Assembly (NCBI RefSeq): GCF_001427125.1
Contig: NZ_LMGK01000025.1
Span: 18,595 to 82,594 of the forward strand
Reading direction: 5' to 3'
From: Pseudomonas sp. Root562
Lineage (GTDB): Bacteria; Pseudomonadota; Gammaproteobacteria; Pseudomonadales; Pseudomonadaceae
Length of the DNA: 64,000 bases
Program-made: the position numbers and the translations under genes
Part shown: in pieces, positions 52,784 to 60,952 of the stretch
Layout: each line of letters opens with the position of its first letter
Numbering within the stretch: the stretch's first letter is position 1
Notes under the pieces: model-generated
Database searches by the model: none
What the model was told of the DNA's origin: nothing
Seen by the model: the letters and a program-made list of their open reading frames with translations, nothing else

Positions 52784-55700
52784 ATGCCCAGCCGCCTGAC
52801 GGATTACCTGATACTGATGATCGCAGGCTTGTGCCTGAGCACTTCATTGTTCGCGGCACAGGGCGCTGAAAACTATGCCCTGTTGAGTCGCTCCACGGCC
52901 GGCACCCTGGAAATCCGGCTGGATGCCACGCAACGGCAATGGCTCGAGCATAAACGCGAGCTGGTCCTTGGAACGTCAGCACCGGATTATCCACCCTTCG
53001 ACCTGACACTCAGCGGCCAGGATTATGAAGGTTTCACTGCCGATTACGCAGGCATCCTTGGCACTGTCACCGGCTTGCCGGTCAGGGTTCAACGCTTTGC
53101 GACCAGAAATGCTGCCATCGAGGCACTGGAAAGCGGCAAGATTGACCTTCTGGGAACTGCCAACGGGTTTGAAGCCCACAATGACAACATTGTCCTTTCC
53201 GCACCCTATGCCGTGGATCAACCGGTACTGGTGACACGCGAAGGTGAAACCAGGTCGTTGACCGATGGCCTCGCCGGCATGCGATTGAGCATGGTCTATC
53301 ACTACTTGCCGCAGGAAGAAGTCAAAGCGCTTTATCCGAAGGCAATCATCACGTCCTATCCGTCCTACCAGAATGCGATCAACGCCGTGGCCTTCGACCA
53401 GGCCGATGTGTTTCTGGGCGATACCATTTCAACCCATTACATGATCAACAAGGGCTACCTGAACAACATCCGCATGGCCAACTTCGGCAAACACGAAGCC
53501 CACGGTTTCAGTTTCGCGGTGAACAAAAACAATCCACAACTGCTCGGCATCATCAATGCGATGCTGATGGCGGTTCCTGTAAGCATCCGGGAAGACATCG
53601 CCAAACGCTGGAGTGCCGGCAGCGACATTCTGCTCACCGATCACAAACTGGAACTCAGTTACAGCGAGGAGCGCTGGCTGGCACAACATCCAGTCGTGCG
53701 GGTGGTGGTCAACGAAGCTTTCGCGCCACTGACGTTTTTTGATAGCGCCGGCAATTTTCGTGGCGTGGCCGCGGACTTGCTCGAGCTGATCCGCTTGCGT
53801 ACCGGGTTGCGCTTCGACATTCAGCGCAGCCGCAGTGACAGCGACATGATCGAACGGATCAAGCACAACCAGGCCGACCTGATCGCCGCCCTGCTCCCCA
53901 GTGCGCAGCGCGACACCCTGCTGAACTTCAGCCGCCCGTACCTGCAAAACTCCTACGTCTTGCTGACACGCAAGGCCCCGGACAGCCCGCTCAATCTTGA
54001 ACAGCTCGAAGGCAAACGCCTGGCTGTCGCCCAAGGCAACCCGGTGGTGGAGTATCTGCGCAAGGATTTTCCCGGGATAAAACTCATTGAAACGCCCGAT
54101 ACATTCAGCGCCGTAGAGATGCTGGCCGAAGGTTTGGCCGAAGGTGCGGTCAACTCGTTGGTGATCGCCAACTACTTCATTTCATCGCGTCTGTTCGAGC
54201 GCTCGCTGCAGATCAGTACCACCATCGGCACCGAGCAGGCAGCCTTTTCCCTGGCAACCGGCCGCGAGGCCAAGGAGCTCAATGACATCCTCAACAAGGC
54301 ATTGCTGAGCATCGCCCCGGAAGAACTGGGCATCATCAACAGCCGCTGGCGAGGGTATTCGGAGTCCACGCAAAACACCTGGCGAACCTTGCACCGGCTC
54401 TTCTACCAAATCGTCATAGGTGCCGGTGTATTGCTGATGATTTCCGTGGCCTGGAACGCGTACATGCGGCGCCAGATCAACCAGCGCAAGGCGGCCGAGC
54501 GAGCCCTGAACGATCAGTTCGAATTCATGCGTTCACTGGTCAACGGTACGCCTCACCCGATTTACGTACGCGACCGCCAGGGCTTGCTGCAAAGTTGCAA
54601 TGACAGTTATCTGCAAGCGTTCTGCGCAAAACGCGAAGACGTCATCGGTAAAAGCGTGATTCAGGGCTCGATGAGCAATGCGTTCGAAGCCCTGGAGTAT
54701 CAGGCCGATTACCAGCGTGTCGTGACCGAAGGCACGCCGCTGATTCTCGACCGTGCGCTGCACATCGGCGGCCGGCGATTGACGATCTATCACTGGATTC
54801 TTCCGTATCGGGATTCAAGTGGTGAGGTTCAAGGCATCATCGGTGGCTGGATCGATATCAGCGAACGGCGACAACTGTTCGATGATCTGCGCTTGGCGAA
54901 AGAACGCGCCGATGAAGCCAATCGGGCCAAGAGCACATTCCTGGCGACCATGAGCCATGAGATCCGCACCCCCATGAATGCAGTGATCGGCATGCTCGAG
55001 CTGACGCTCAAGCGCATTGAACACAACCATCCCGATCGCTCGGCAATCGATGTGGCGTATCACTCGGCCAAAGACCTGCTGGAGTTGATCGGAGACATAC
55101 TCGACATTGCACGCATCGAATCCGGGCACCTGAGCCTGAGCCCTGAACGCGTCAATCCTGAAGAGATCGTGGCGTCGGTGGTGCGTATCTTCGATGGGCT
55201 TGCCCGGCAGAAAGCGCTCGAACTGCTGCTGGAATTCGAATCGGCCGATCCGCCCATGGATGTTCTGCTCGATCCTCTGCGCTTCAAACAGGTGCTGTCC
55301 AACCTGGTCAGCAACGCCATCAAGTTTACCGAGCAAGGCCAGGTCAGGATTGTCGTCCGACTGCAGCACGCCACCGAACCCGATCAGGTGGACATGATGT
55401 TACAGGTCGAAGACAGCGGCATCGGAATCAGTGAAGAGGATCAACTGCGCCTGTTCGCGCCTTTCGCTCAGGCCGATGCCACCGGCCAGTCAGGCAGAGG
55501 TGGTGCCGGGCTTGGCCTGGTGATCAGCCGCAGCCTGTGCGAAATGATGGGTGGCCAACTGCAATTGAGCAGTCAGCCCGGGACAGGAACCAACGTGCGA
55601 ATGTTGCTGCGCCTGCCCATGCTGCCGCGCGAGCCGCAGGTGGAAAAAATTGAAACCCCGCTCGCTACCGCCATTGCTCCGTTGCACGTCCTTGTGGTCG

Positions 55701-56425
55701 ACGATCACGCCGCCAACCGCTTGCTCATGTGTCAGCAACTGGAGTTTCTGGGCCATCGTTTCCGCGTTGCGGCGGATGGTCAGGCAGCATTCGAGGCGTG
55801 GAAAAACGACAGGTTCGATCTGGTGATCGCCGATTGCAACATGCCGGTCATGAATGGCTACGCGTTGGCGCGCGCCATTCGCCGTCACGAACAACACCTG
55901 CAATTGCCACCCTGCACCGTGCTGGGTTTTACCGCCAACGCGCAGCCCGAAGAAGTGCAACGCTGCAAACAGGCCGGTATGGATGACTGCCTGTTCAAGC
56001 CCCTGACGCTGACCGCCCTGAGTCAATGGGTCAACGGCCTGGCACCTGCTCTTGTAACACCGGCCTTCAGCCTGCGCGCGTTGCAACAGTTGACCGGAGG
56101 CAATCCGCAGCTCAATCAGCGGTTGCTGGCCGAGTTGCTCAACAGTAACCGTCTGGATCGCCAGGCATTGAAGACGCTGTCGGGGTCAACCGAATCGCAA
56201 CCATTTCTGGACATTGCCCACAAAATCAAAGGCGCCGCGCGAATCGTGCAGGCCTGCCGACTGATCGACTGTTGCGAGGCGCTCGAAGCCGCCTGCCGTG
56301 AACGCTTGCTGCGCGAAAAAGTGACCGAGCGCTGCACGGAACTGGAGCACGCGATGCTCGAACTGGAGCAGGCATTGCTGCTGCAAATCGACAAAACGGA
56401 CCAAGGCGAAATGCCAGAGGCTTAA
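52784..56425 (+). CDS. BvgS/RocS-type unorthodox sensor kinase
   Basis: A 1213-residue membrane kinase. Order: signal peptide, two periplasmic SBP_bac_3 (Venus-flytrap) domains (about 45-265 and 290-510, the second starting LAQHPVVRVVVNEAFAPLTF), one membrane helix (about 532-555), a PAS domain (about 575-695, GTPHPIYVRDRQGLLQSCND), HisKA with His725 (MSHEIRTPMN), HATPase (NLVSNAIKF, DSGIGI, GAGLGLVISRS), receiver with Asp1017 (IADCNMPVMNG), and Hpt with His1146 (AHKIKGAARI). All four relay residues are present. This is the BvgS/EvgS/RocS1 design. ATG 52784 is used; GTG 52772 overlapping the regulator stop is possible. The ligand is unknown; the closeness of the RocA1-like regulator points to a Roc-type system. 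Confidence 0.94.
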   Translation: MPSRLTDYLILMIAGLCLSTSLFAAQGAENYALLSRSTAGTLEIRLDATQRQWLEHKRELVLGTSAPDYPPFDLTLSGQDYEGFTADYAGILGTVTGLPVRVQRFATRNAAIEALESGKIDLLGTANGFEAHNDNIVLSAPYAVDQPVLVTREGETRSLTDGLAGMRLSMVYHYLPQEEVKALYPKAIITSYPSYQNAINAVAFDQADVFLGDTISTHYMINKGYLNNIRMANFGKHEAHGFSFAVNKNNPQLLGIINAMLMAVPVSIREDIAKRWSAGSDILLTDHKLELSYSEERWLAQHPVVRVVVNEAFAPLTFFDSAGNFRGVAADLLELIRLRTGLRFDIQRSRSDSDMIERIKHNQADLIAALLPSAQRDTLLNFSRPYLQNSYVLLTRKAPDSPLNLEQLEGKRLAVAQGNPVVEYLRKDFPGIKLIETPDTFSAVEMLAEGLAEGAVNSLVIANYFISSRLFERSLQISTTIGTEQAAFSLATGREAKELNDILNKALLSIAPEELGIINSRWRGYSESTQNTWRTLHRLFYQIVIGAGVLLMISVAWNAYMRRQINQRKAAERALNDQFEFMRSLVNGTPHPIYVRDRQGLLQSCNDSYLQAFCAKREDVIGKSVIQGSMSNAFEALEYQADYQRVVTEGTPLILDRALHIGGRRLTIYHWILPYRDSSGEVQGIIGGWIDISERRQLFDDLRLAKERADEANRAKSTFLATMSHEIRTPMNAVIGMLELTLKRIEHNHPDRSAIDVAYHSAKDLLELIGDILDIARIESGHLSLSPERVNPEEIVASVVRIFDGLARQKALELLLEFESADPPMDVLLDPLRFKQVLSNLVSNAIKFTEQGQVRIVVRLQHATEPDQVDMMLQVEDSGIGISEEDQLRLFAPFAQADATGQSGRGGAGLGLVISRSLCEMMGGQLQLSSQPGTGTNVRMLLRLPMLPREPQVEKIETPLATAIAPLHVLVVDDHAANRLLMCQQLEFLGHRFRVAADGQAAFEAWKNDRFDLVIADCNMPVMNGYALARAIRRHEQHLQLPPCTVLGFTANAQPEEVQRCKQAGMDDCLFKPLTLTALSQWVNGLAPALVTPAFSLRALQQLTGGNPQLNQRLLAELLNSNRLDRQALKTLSGSTESQPFLDIAHKIKGAARIVQACRLIDCCEALEAACRERLLREKVTERCTELEHAMLELEQALLLQIDKTDQGEMPEA

Positions 56426-56473
56426 CTATGCTTGGACGCTGAGCAGTGTGTTAACCATCATGGAGTAACTTGC

Positions 56474-59419
56474 ATGCCCAGCCCACTGCGCCCGAATCAA
56501 CGTCGGTTTCCGTTGCACGTGCATATCAGCGTGATGTTCACCTTTTTGCTTTTGCTGACCGGGGTGGTGCTGGGTGTTTTCAACTATCACCAAACCACGC
56601 AGATCATCCTGTCCAGCAGCGAGAGGCTTTTCAATCGAATTGAGCAGGACGTGCGCGTGGACCTGCACGCGACCTACGAACCGATTCGGCATTTGCTCAG
56701 CCTGCTGGTGCACGCGCCTGCAGTCCAGGCTCCCGATCTGCAACAGCGCCTGGCGTTACTCCCGCCGTTCAGCCAGTCACTCCAGGACAATCCCGACCTC
56801 GCCTCGTTGTACCTGGGCTACGACAACGGTGACTTCTTCATGGTGCGGCCGCTGCGCTCCGCGCCTCTGAAAGCCCTGCTCAAAGCCCCGGATACAGCGG
56901 CATTCCAGGTATGGAGCATCGAACATGACGCTAACGGCCAGGTTCATTCCCAATCACTTTTTTTCGATAAAGACCTGATGTTGATCAGTCGCCTGGACAA
57001 TCCCGGCGATAATTACGATCCACGCAGCCGTGCCTGGTTCTCCAGCGCCAGCCACGACAACGATCAGATCACCACCGAGCCCTACATTTTTTTCTCCACC
57101 CGCGAAATTGGCACTACGCTGGCCCGGCGCGGCGGTGAGAATGTGGTGATGGGCGCCGACCTGACCCTGGCCGCACTCAGCGCTACCCTGGCCAGGCATG
57201 TGGTGACGCCGGCTACCGAAATCGTGCTGTTCGATGGTCAGGGCAATGCCATTGCCTACCCCGACAGCAGTCGATTGATCATCGACGATCAGTCCGCCCG
57301 CCTGATCAAGGCGGCCGACCTGAACCCCAGTCTTGGCGCATTGCTCAACAACCCGACGCAGGGCAACCGCCTGAGTGCCGCCGGTCGCAACTGGATCGTG
57401 GCCCGCAGCAGCATGCAGGAGGGTGGCCCCCAAGGGCTGCAACTGGCAATGCTGGTGCCGGAAGATGAATTGCTCGTTGACGCCTACCGCATGCGCTGGC
57501 AAGGCGCGCTGATTACGCTGGCGACCTTGTTGCTGTGCCTGCCGCTTGGCTGGCTGACGTCGAGAATCCTGGTCAAACCCCTGCGTGCACTGGTGCAGGA
57601 AGCGGACGCGATACGCAGTTTCGATTTCAACTTTCCGCTGTCCCGGCGATCCCCGGTGCTGGAGATTGACCAACTGAGCGTGTCGATGGCGCGCATGAAA
57701 GACACGCTGGCGAGCTTTTTTCAGATCACCGACAGCCTGAGCGCCGAGACCCGCTTTGCGCCGCTGCTGGAACGGGTGTTGTTCGAAACGGTAAAAATCG
57801 GCCAGGCCCAGGCCGGCCTGATTTACCTGCGCGAAGGCGACGGGGACCGCATGGAACCCCATGGCCTGGTGATTAACGACGTCGCTCAGCCCCTGTCATC
57901 CTTCGACATCCAGGCGCATGAACTGCAAGACGTGCAAAGCCCGACATGGCTGCGGCAGCTGTCGGGCGCCAACAACGTCGTGACCAACCTGGGCTTCGAA
58001 CAGGCAGGGGACCTGCAGAAAGTACTGCTGGCAATGGCCTGCCCGCGAGTCCATCTGATTGGCATCCGCTTGCACAATCGCCACAACGAAACCGTGGGGC
58101 TGCTGGTGTTTTTGCTGGCCGATAGCGGCGAGCGCAGTGATCTGGAGAAACTGCGTCCGGATCGCATAGCGTTTCTTCAGGCCGTGTCTGGCGCGGCCGC
58201 GGTGAGTATCGAGAGTCAGCGACTGCAAGTCAGGCAAAAACAGTTGCTGGACGCTTTCATCAAACTGCTGGCCGGTGCGATTGACGCGAAAAGCCCCTAC
58301 ACCGGTGGCCATTGCCAGCGCGTGCCAGCACTGACCCTGATGCTCGCCGAGGCTGCAGCGGCCAGCCAGGCCCCGGAGTTCGCCAGCTACCAACCCACGG
58401 ACGATGAATGGGAGGCGCTGCACATCGCCGCCTGGCTACACGATTGCGGCAAGATCACCACCCCGGAATACGTCGTCGATAAAGCCACGAAACTGGAAAC
58501 CCTGAACGACCGTATCCACGAAATCCGCACTCGCGTCGAAGTGCTCAAGCGCGATGTCTGGATCGGTTATTGGCGAGGCATTGCCCAGGGTGGCGACGAA
58601 CAACAACTGGCGCCGCTACGTGATACAGCGCTGACGGCGCTCGATGAGGATTTTGCGTTCATCGCGCGTTGCAATCTCGGTGGCGAAGCCATGGCCGAAG
58701 CCGATCTGCAACGCCTGCACAGCATCGCTCAACGCACCTGGACCCGAACCCTGGATGACCGCTTGGGAGTTTCATGGGAAGAAAACCGGCGTCAGGCCCG
58801 CACCCCGGCGGCGACTCTGCCGGTCATTGAATCACTGCTGGCCGACAAACCCGAGCATCTGTTCGAACGCCCGGCAGTTGAACTGATAGCGCCGGACAAT
58901 CCCTCGGGTTTCAAGCTCAATGTGCCACCCTTCAAGTACAACCGCGGCGAACTCTACAACCTGAGCATTACCCGCGGCACCCTGACGAACGAAGAGCGAT
59001 ACATCATCAACCATCACATGGTGCAGACCATCCTGATGCTCAACCACCTGCCTTTCCCGGAACACCTGCGCAACGTTCCGGAAATCGCCGGTGGTCATCA
59101 CGAAAAAATGGACGGCACCGGTTATCCGAAACGGCTCAAACGCGAGGAAATGAGCCTGCCGGCGCGAATGATGGCGATTGCCGATATTTTCGAAGCACTG
59201 ACCGCCGCCGACCGCCCCTACAAGAAAGCCAAGTCCTTGAGCGAAGCGCTGGGCATCATGGCATTCATGTGCCGGGACGCCCACATCGACCCGCAACTGT
59301 TTGGACTGTTCATCAACGCGCGCATCTATCTGCTCTACGCCGAACGCTTTCTCGACCCTCAACAGATCGATGCGGTGGACGTGCAAGGCCTGCTGATCAA
59401 GGCAGGCCTGAAGGGGTGA
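56474..59419 (+). CDS. Membrane HD-GYP phosphodiesterase with long catalytic insertion
   Basis: A 981-residue sensor. An N-terminal helix (about 10-35), a periplasmic double-Cache-like region (about 40-330), a second helix (about 345-365), a HAMP-like linker, a GAF-like domain (about 420-600) and a C-terminal HD-GYP domain. The domain has GGHCQRV, the HD pair in WLHDCGK (His656-Asp657), and GGHHEKMDGTGYP (His875-His876). HD-GYP enzymes hydrolyse c-di-GMP. HD and GYP parts are about 219 residues apart, some 130-170 more than usual, the extra piece lying after KATKLET. ATG 56474 follows GGAGT. It is 48 bases after the kinase, in the same direction. Confidence 0.9.
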   Translation: MPSPLRPNQRRFPLHVHISVMFTFLLLLTGVVLGVFNYHQTTQIILSSSERLFNRIEQDVRVDLHATYEPIRHLLSLLVHAPAVQAPDLQQRLALLPPFSQSLQDNPDLASLYLGYDNGDFFMVRPLRSAPLKALLKAPDTAAFQVWSIEHDANGQVHSQSLFFDKDLMLISRLDNPGDNYDPRSRAWFSSASHDNDQITTEPYIFFSTREIGTTLARRGGENVVMGADLTLAALSATLARHVVTPATEIVLFDGQGNAIAYPDSSRLIIDDQSARLIKAADLNPSLGALLNNPTQGNRLSAAGRNWIVARSSMQEGGPQGLQLAMLVPEDELLVDAYRMRWQGALITLATLLLCLPLGWLTSRILVKPLRALVQEADAIRSFDFNFPLSRRSPVLEIDQLSVSMARMKDTLASFFQITDSLSAETRFAPLLERVLFETVKIGQAQAGLIYLREGDGDRMEPHGLVINDVAQPLSSFDIQAHELQDVQSPTWLRQLSGANNVVTNLGFEQAGDLQKVLLAMACPRVHLIGIRLHNRHNETVGLLVFLLADSGERSDLEKLRPDRIAFLQAVSGAAAVSIESQRLQVRQKQLLDAFIKLLAGAIDAKSPYTGGHCQRVPALTLMLAEAAAASQAPEFASYQPTDDEWEALHIAAWLHDCGKITTPEYVVDKATKLETLNDRIHEIRTRVEVLKRDVWIGYWRGIAQGGDEQQLAPLRDTALTALDEDFAFIARCNLGGEAMAEADLQRLHSIAQRTWTRTLDDRLGVSWEENRRQARTPAATLPVIESLLADKPEHLFERPAVELIAPDNPSGFKLNVPPFKYNRGELYNLSITRGTLTNEERYIINHHMVQTILMLNHLPFPEHLRNVPEIAGGHHEKMDGTGYPKRLKREEMSLPARMMAIADIFEALTAADRPYKKAKSLSEALGIMAFMCRDAHIDPQLFGLFINARIYLLYAERFLDPQQIDAVDVQGLLIKAGLKG

Positions 59420-59902
59420 TCAGCAATCGGTCAGGCGCAGGAAAATCGCGGCCAACTGCTCGATTCCGGCCTGATCCTGTGCCGTGAAACGCGAAAGTTT
59501 CGGGCTGTCGAGGTCAAGCACGCCGATCAGTCGGCCATCCTTGATCAGCGGCACCACCAGTTCACTGTTTGATGCACTGTCACAAGCGATGTGCCCTGGG
59601 AAGGCGTGCACGTCTTCGACCAGTTGCGTCTGCAAGGTCGCAGCCGCCGTTCCGCATACTCCACGGCCAAACGGGATACGCACACAAGCGATCTGCCCTT
59701 GAAACGGGCCCAGCACCAGTTCTTCGTTGCGATTGAGGTAGAAGCCCGCCCAGTTCAGGTCATCGAGCTGATTGAACAGAAACGCCGAAAATTGCGCGGC
59801 GTTGGCGATGAAATCCCGCTCGTCCGCCAGCAACGATTCGAGCTGCGCGTGCAGCATGCCGTAACCTTCGAGGCCCTGGCCGCTTTTTTGTAAATCGATC
59901 AT
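59420..59902 (-). CDS. msrC: Free methionine-(R)-sulfoxide reductase (GAF type)
   Basis: A 160-residue GAF-domain enzyme (fRMsr, YebR family) that reduces free methionine-R-sulfoxide. The three expected Cys are seen: Cys73 (IACVRIPF), Cys83 (GVCGTAA) and Cys107 (HIACDSASNSE). ATG 59902 overlaps the stop of the upstream ATPase gene (ATGA), showing an operon. It directly abuts the HD-GYP gene on the other strand, with no base between the two stop codons. Confidence 0.93.
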   Translation of the reverse strand: MIDLQKSGQGLEGYGMLHAQLESLLADERDFIANAAQFSAFLFNQLDDLNWAGFYLNRNEELVLGPFQGQIACVRIPFGRGVCGTAAATLQTQLVEDVHAFPGHIACDSASNSELVVPLIKDGRLIGVLDLDSPKLSRFTAQDQAGIEQLAAIFLRLTDC

Positions 59903-60789
59903 GCCTTGTGCTCCAACAGTTTCAGCCCAACCCAATAGCGGGCAAATTGATACGCGCAACGACCGTTGCGATTGCCGCGTCCCGTGGCCCAACGCACGGC
60001 GAGGATGTCCAGCGCTTCGTCCCGTTGCCACTTGAGGCCGGCCTTGTCCGCCAGTTGGCCGATCCAGTGTTCGACGACGTTGAGATAGTGCTCTTGGGTA
60101 AACGGATAAAACGACAGCCACAGACCGAAGCGATCCGACAGCGCGATCTTGTCTTCCACCGCTTCGCTGGGGTGCAGTTCGCCGTCGACGCGTTTCCAGT
60201 TTTCGTTATCGCTTTCTTTCTCCGGCACCAGGTGGCGACGGTTCGAAGTGGCGTACAGCAATACATTGTCCGGCGCTTGTTCGAGCGAACCGTCGAGCAC
60301 GCTCTTGAGCACGCGGTAGTCACCCTCGCCCGACTCGAACGACAAGTCATCGCAGAACAGCACGAAACGTTGCGGCAATTTGGCGATCTGTTCGACCACT
60401 CGCGGCAAGTCGGCCAGGTGATCGCGTTCAATCTCGATCAGGCGCAATCCACCCTTGGCATGCTCGGCCAGCAAGGCACGCACCAGCGACGACTTGCCGG
60501 TACCGCGCGAACCCCAAAGCAACGCGTGGTTGGCCGGCATGCCATCGAGGAACTGCCGGGTATTGCGTCCCAGTTGCTCCAGTTGCCGGTCAACGCCGAT
60601 CAGGTCGGACAGGCGCATGTCGAGGCTGACTTGCAGTGGCAGCAGAAACCCGCTTCGTCCCTCGCGCTGCCAGCGCGCTGCCAGGCAATGGGACCAGTCT
60701 ATGGCTTGCCGAGGTGCGGGCAGCAACGGTTCGATTCGAGCCAGAACGGCGTCGGCACGTTCAAGAAAAGCATTCAATCGGGAGTCCAC
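59899..60789 (-). CDS. AAA-type ATPase, DUF815 family
   Basis: A 296-residue ATPase. Walker A is GSRGTGKSS near residue 105, Walker B is RFVLFCDDLSFE, and the text NVLLYATSNRRHLVPE (sensor 1) and DRFGLWLSFYPFTQEHYL match the DUF815 family. GTG 60789 is chosen since GAGGAAAA lies before it; the upstream ATG (60831) has no ribosome site. Coupled with msrC by a 4-base overlap. The role of DUF815 ATPases is unknown; the shared operon with a methionine-sulfoxide reductase is the only hint. Confidence 0.88.
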   Translation of the reverse strand: MDSRLNAFLERADAVLARIEPLLPAPRQAIDWSHCLAARWQREGRSGFLLPLQVSLDMRLSDLIGVDRQLEQLGRNTRQFLDGMPANHALLWGSRGTGKSSLVRALLAEHAKGGLRLIEIERDHLADLPRVVEQIAKLPQRFVLFCDDLSFESGEGDYRVLKSVLDGSLEQAPDNVLLYATSNRRHLVPEKESDNENWKRVDGELHPSEAVEDKIALSDRFGLWLSFYPFTQEHYLNVVEHWIGQLADKAGLKWQRDEALDILAVRWATGRGNRNGRCAYQFARYWVGLKLLEHKA

Positions 60790-60952
60790 GTCTTTTCCTC
60801 GGGCACGTTCACGGTAATGATGGTGATACATCGACGAAACTTAGCGTTCAATGAGCGATCACCCCGGTACACGGGGTCGCGAGAACATCGGTATACATGC
60901 ATGATCGACTATGCTTGAGCAGCGAAGGGAAACGGAAGTGGTTCAGCACCCC

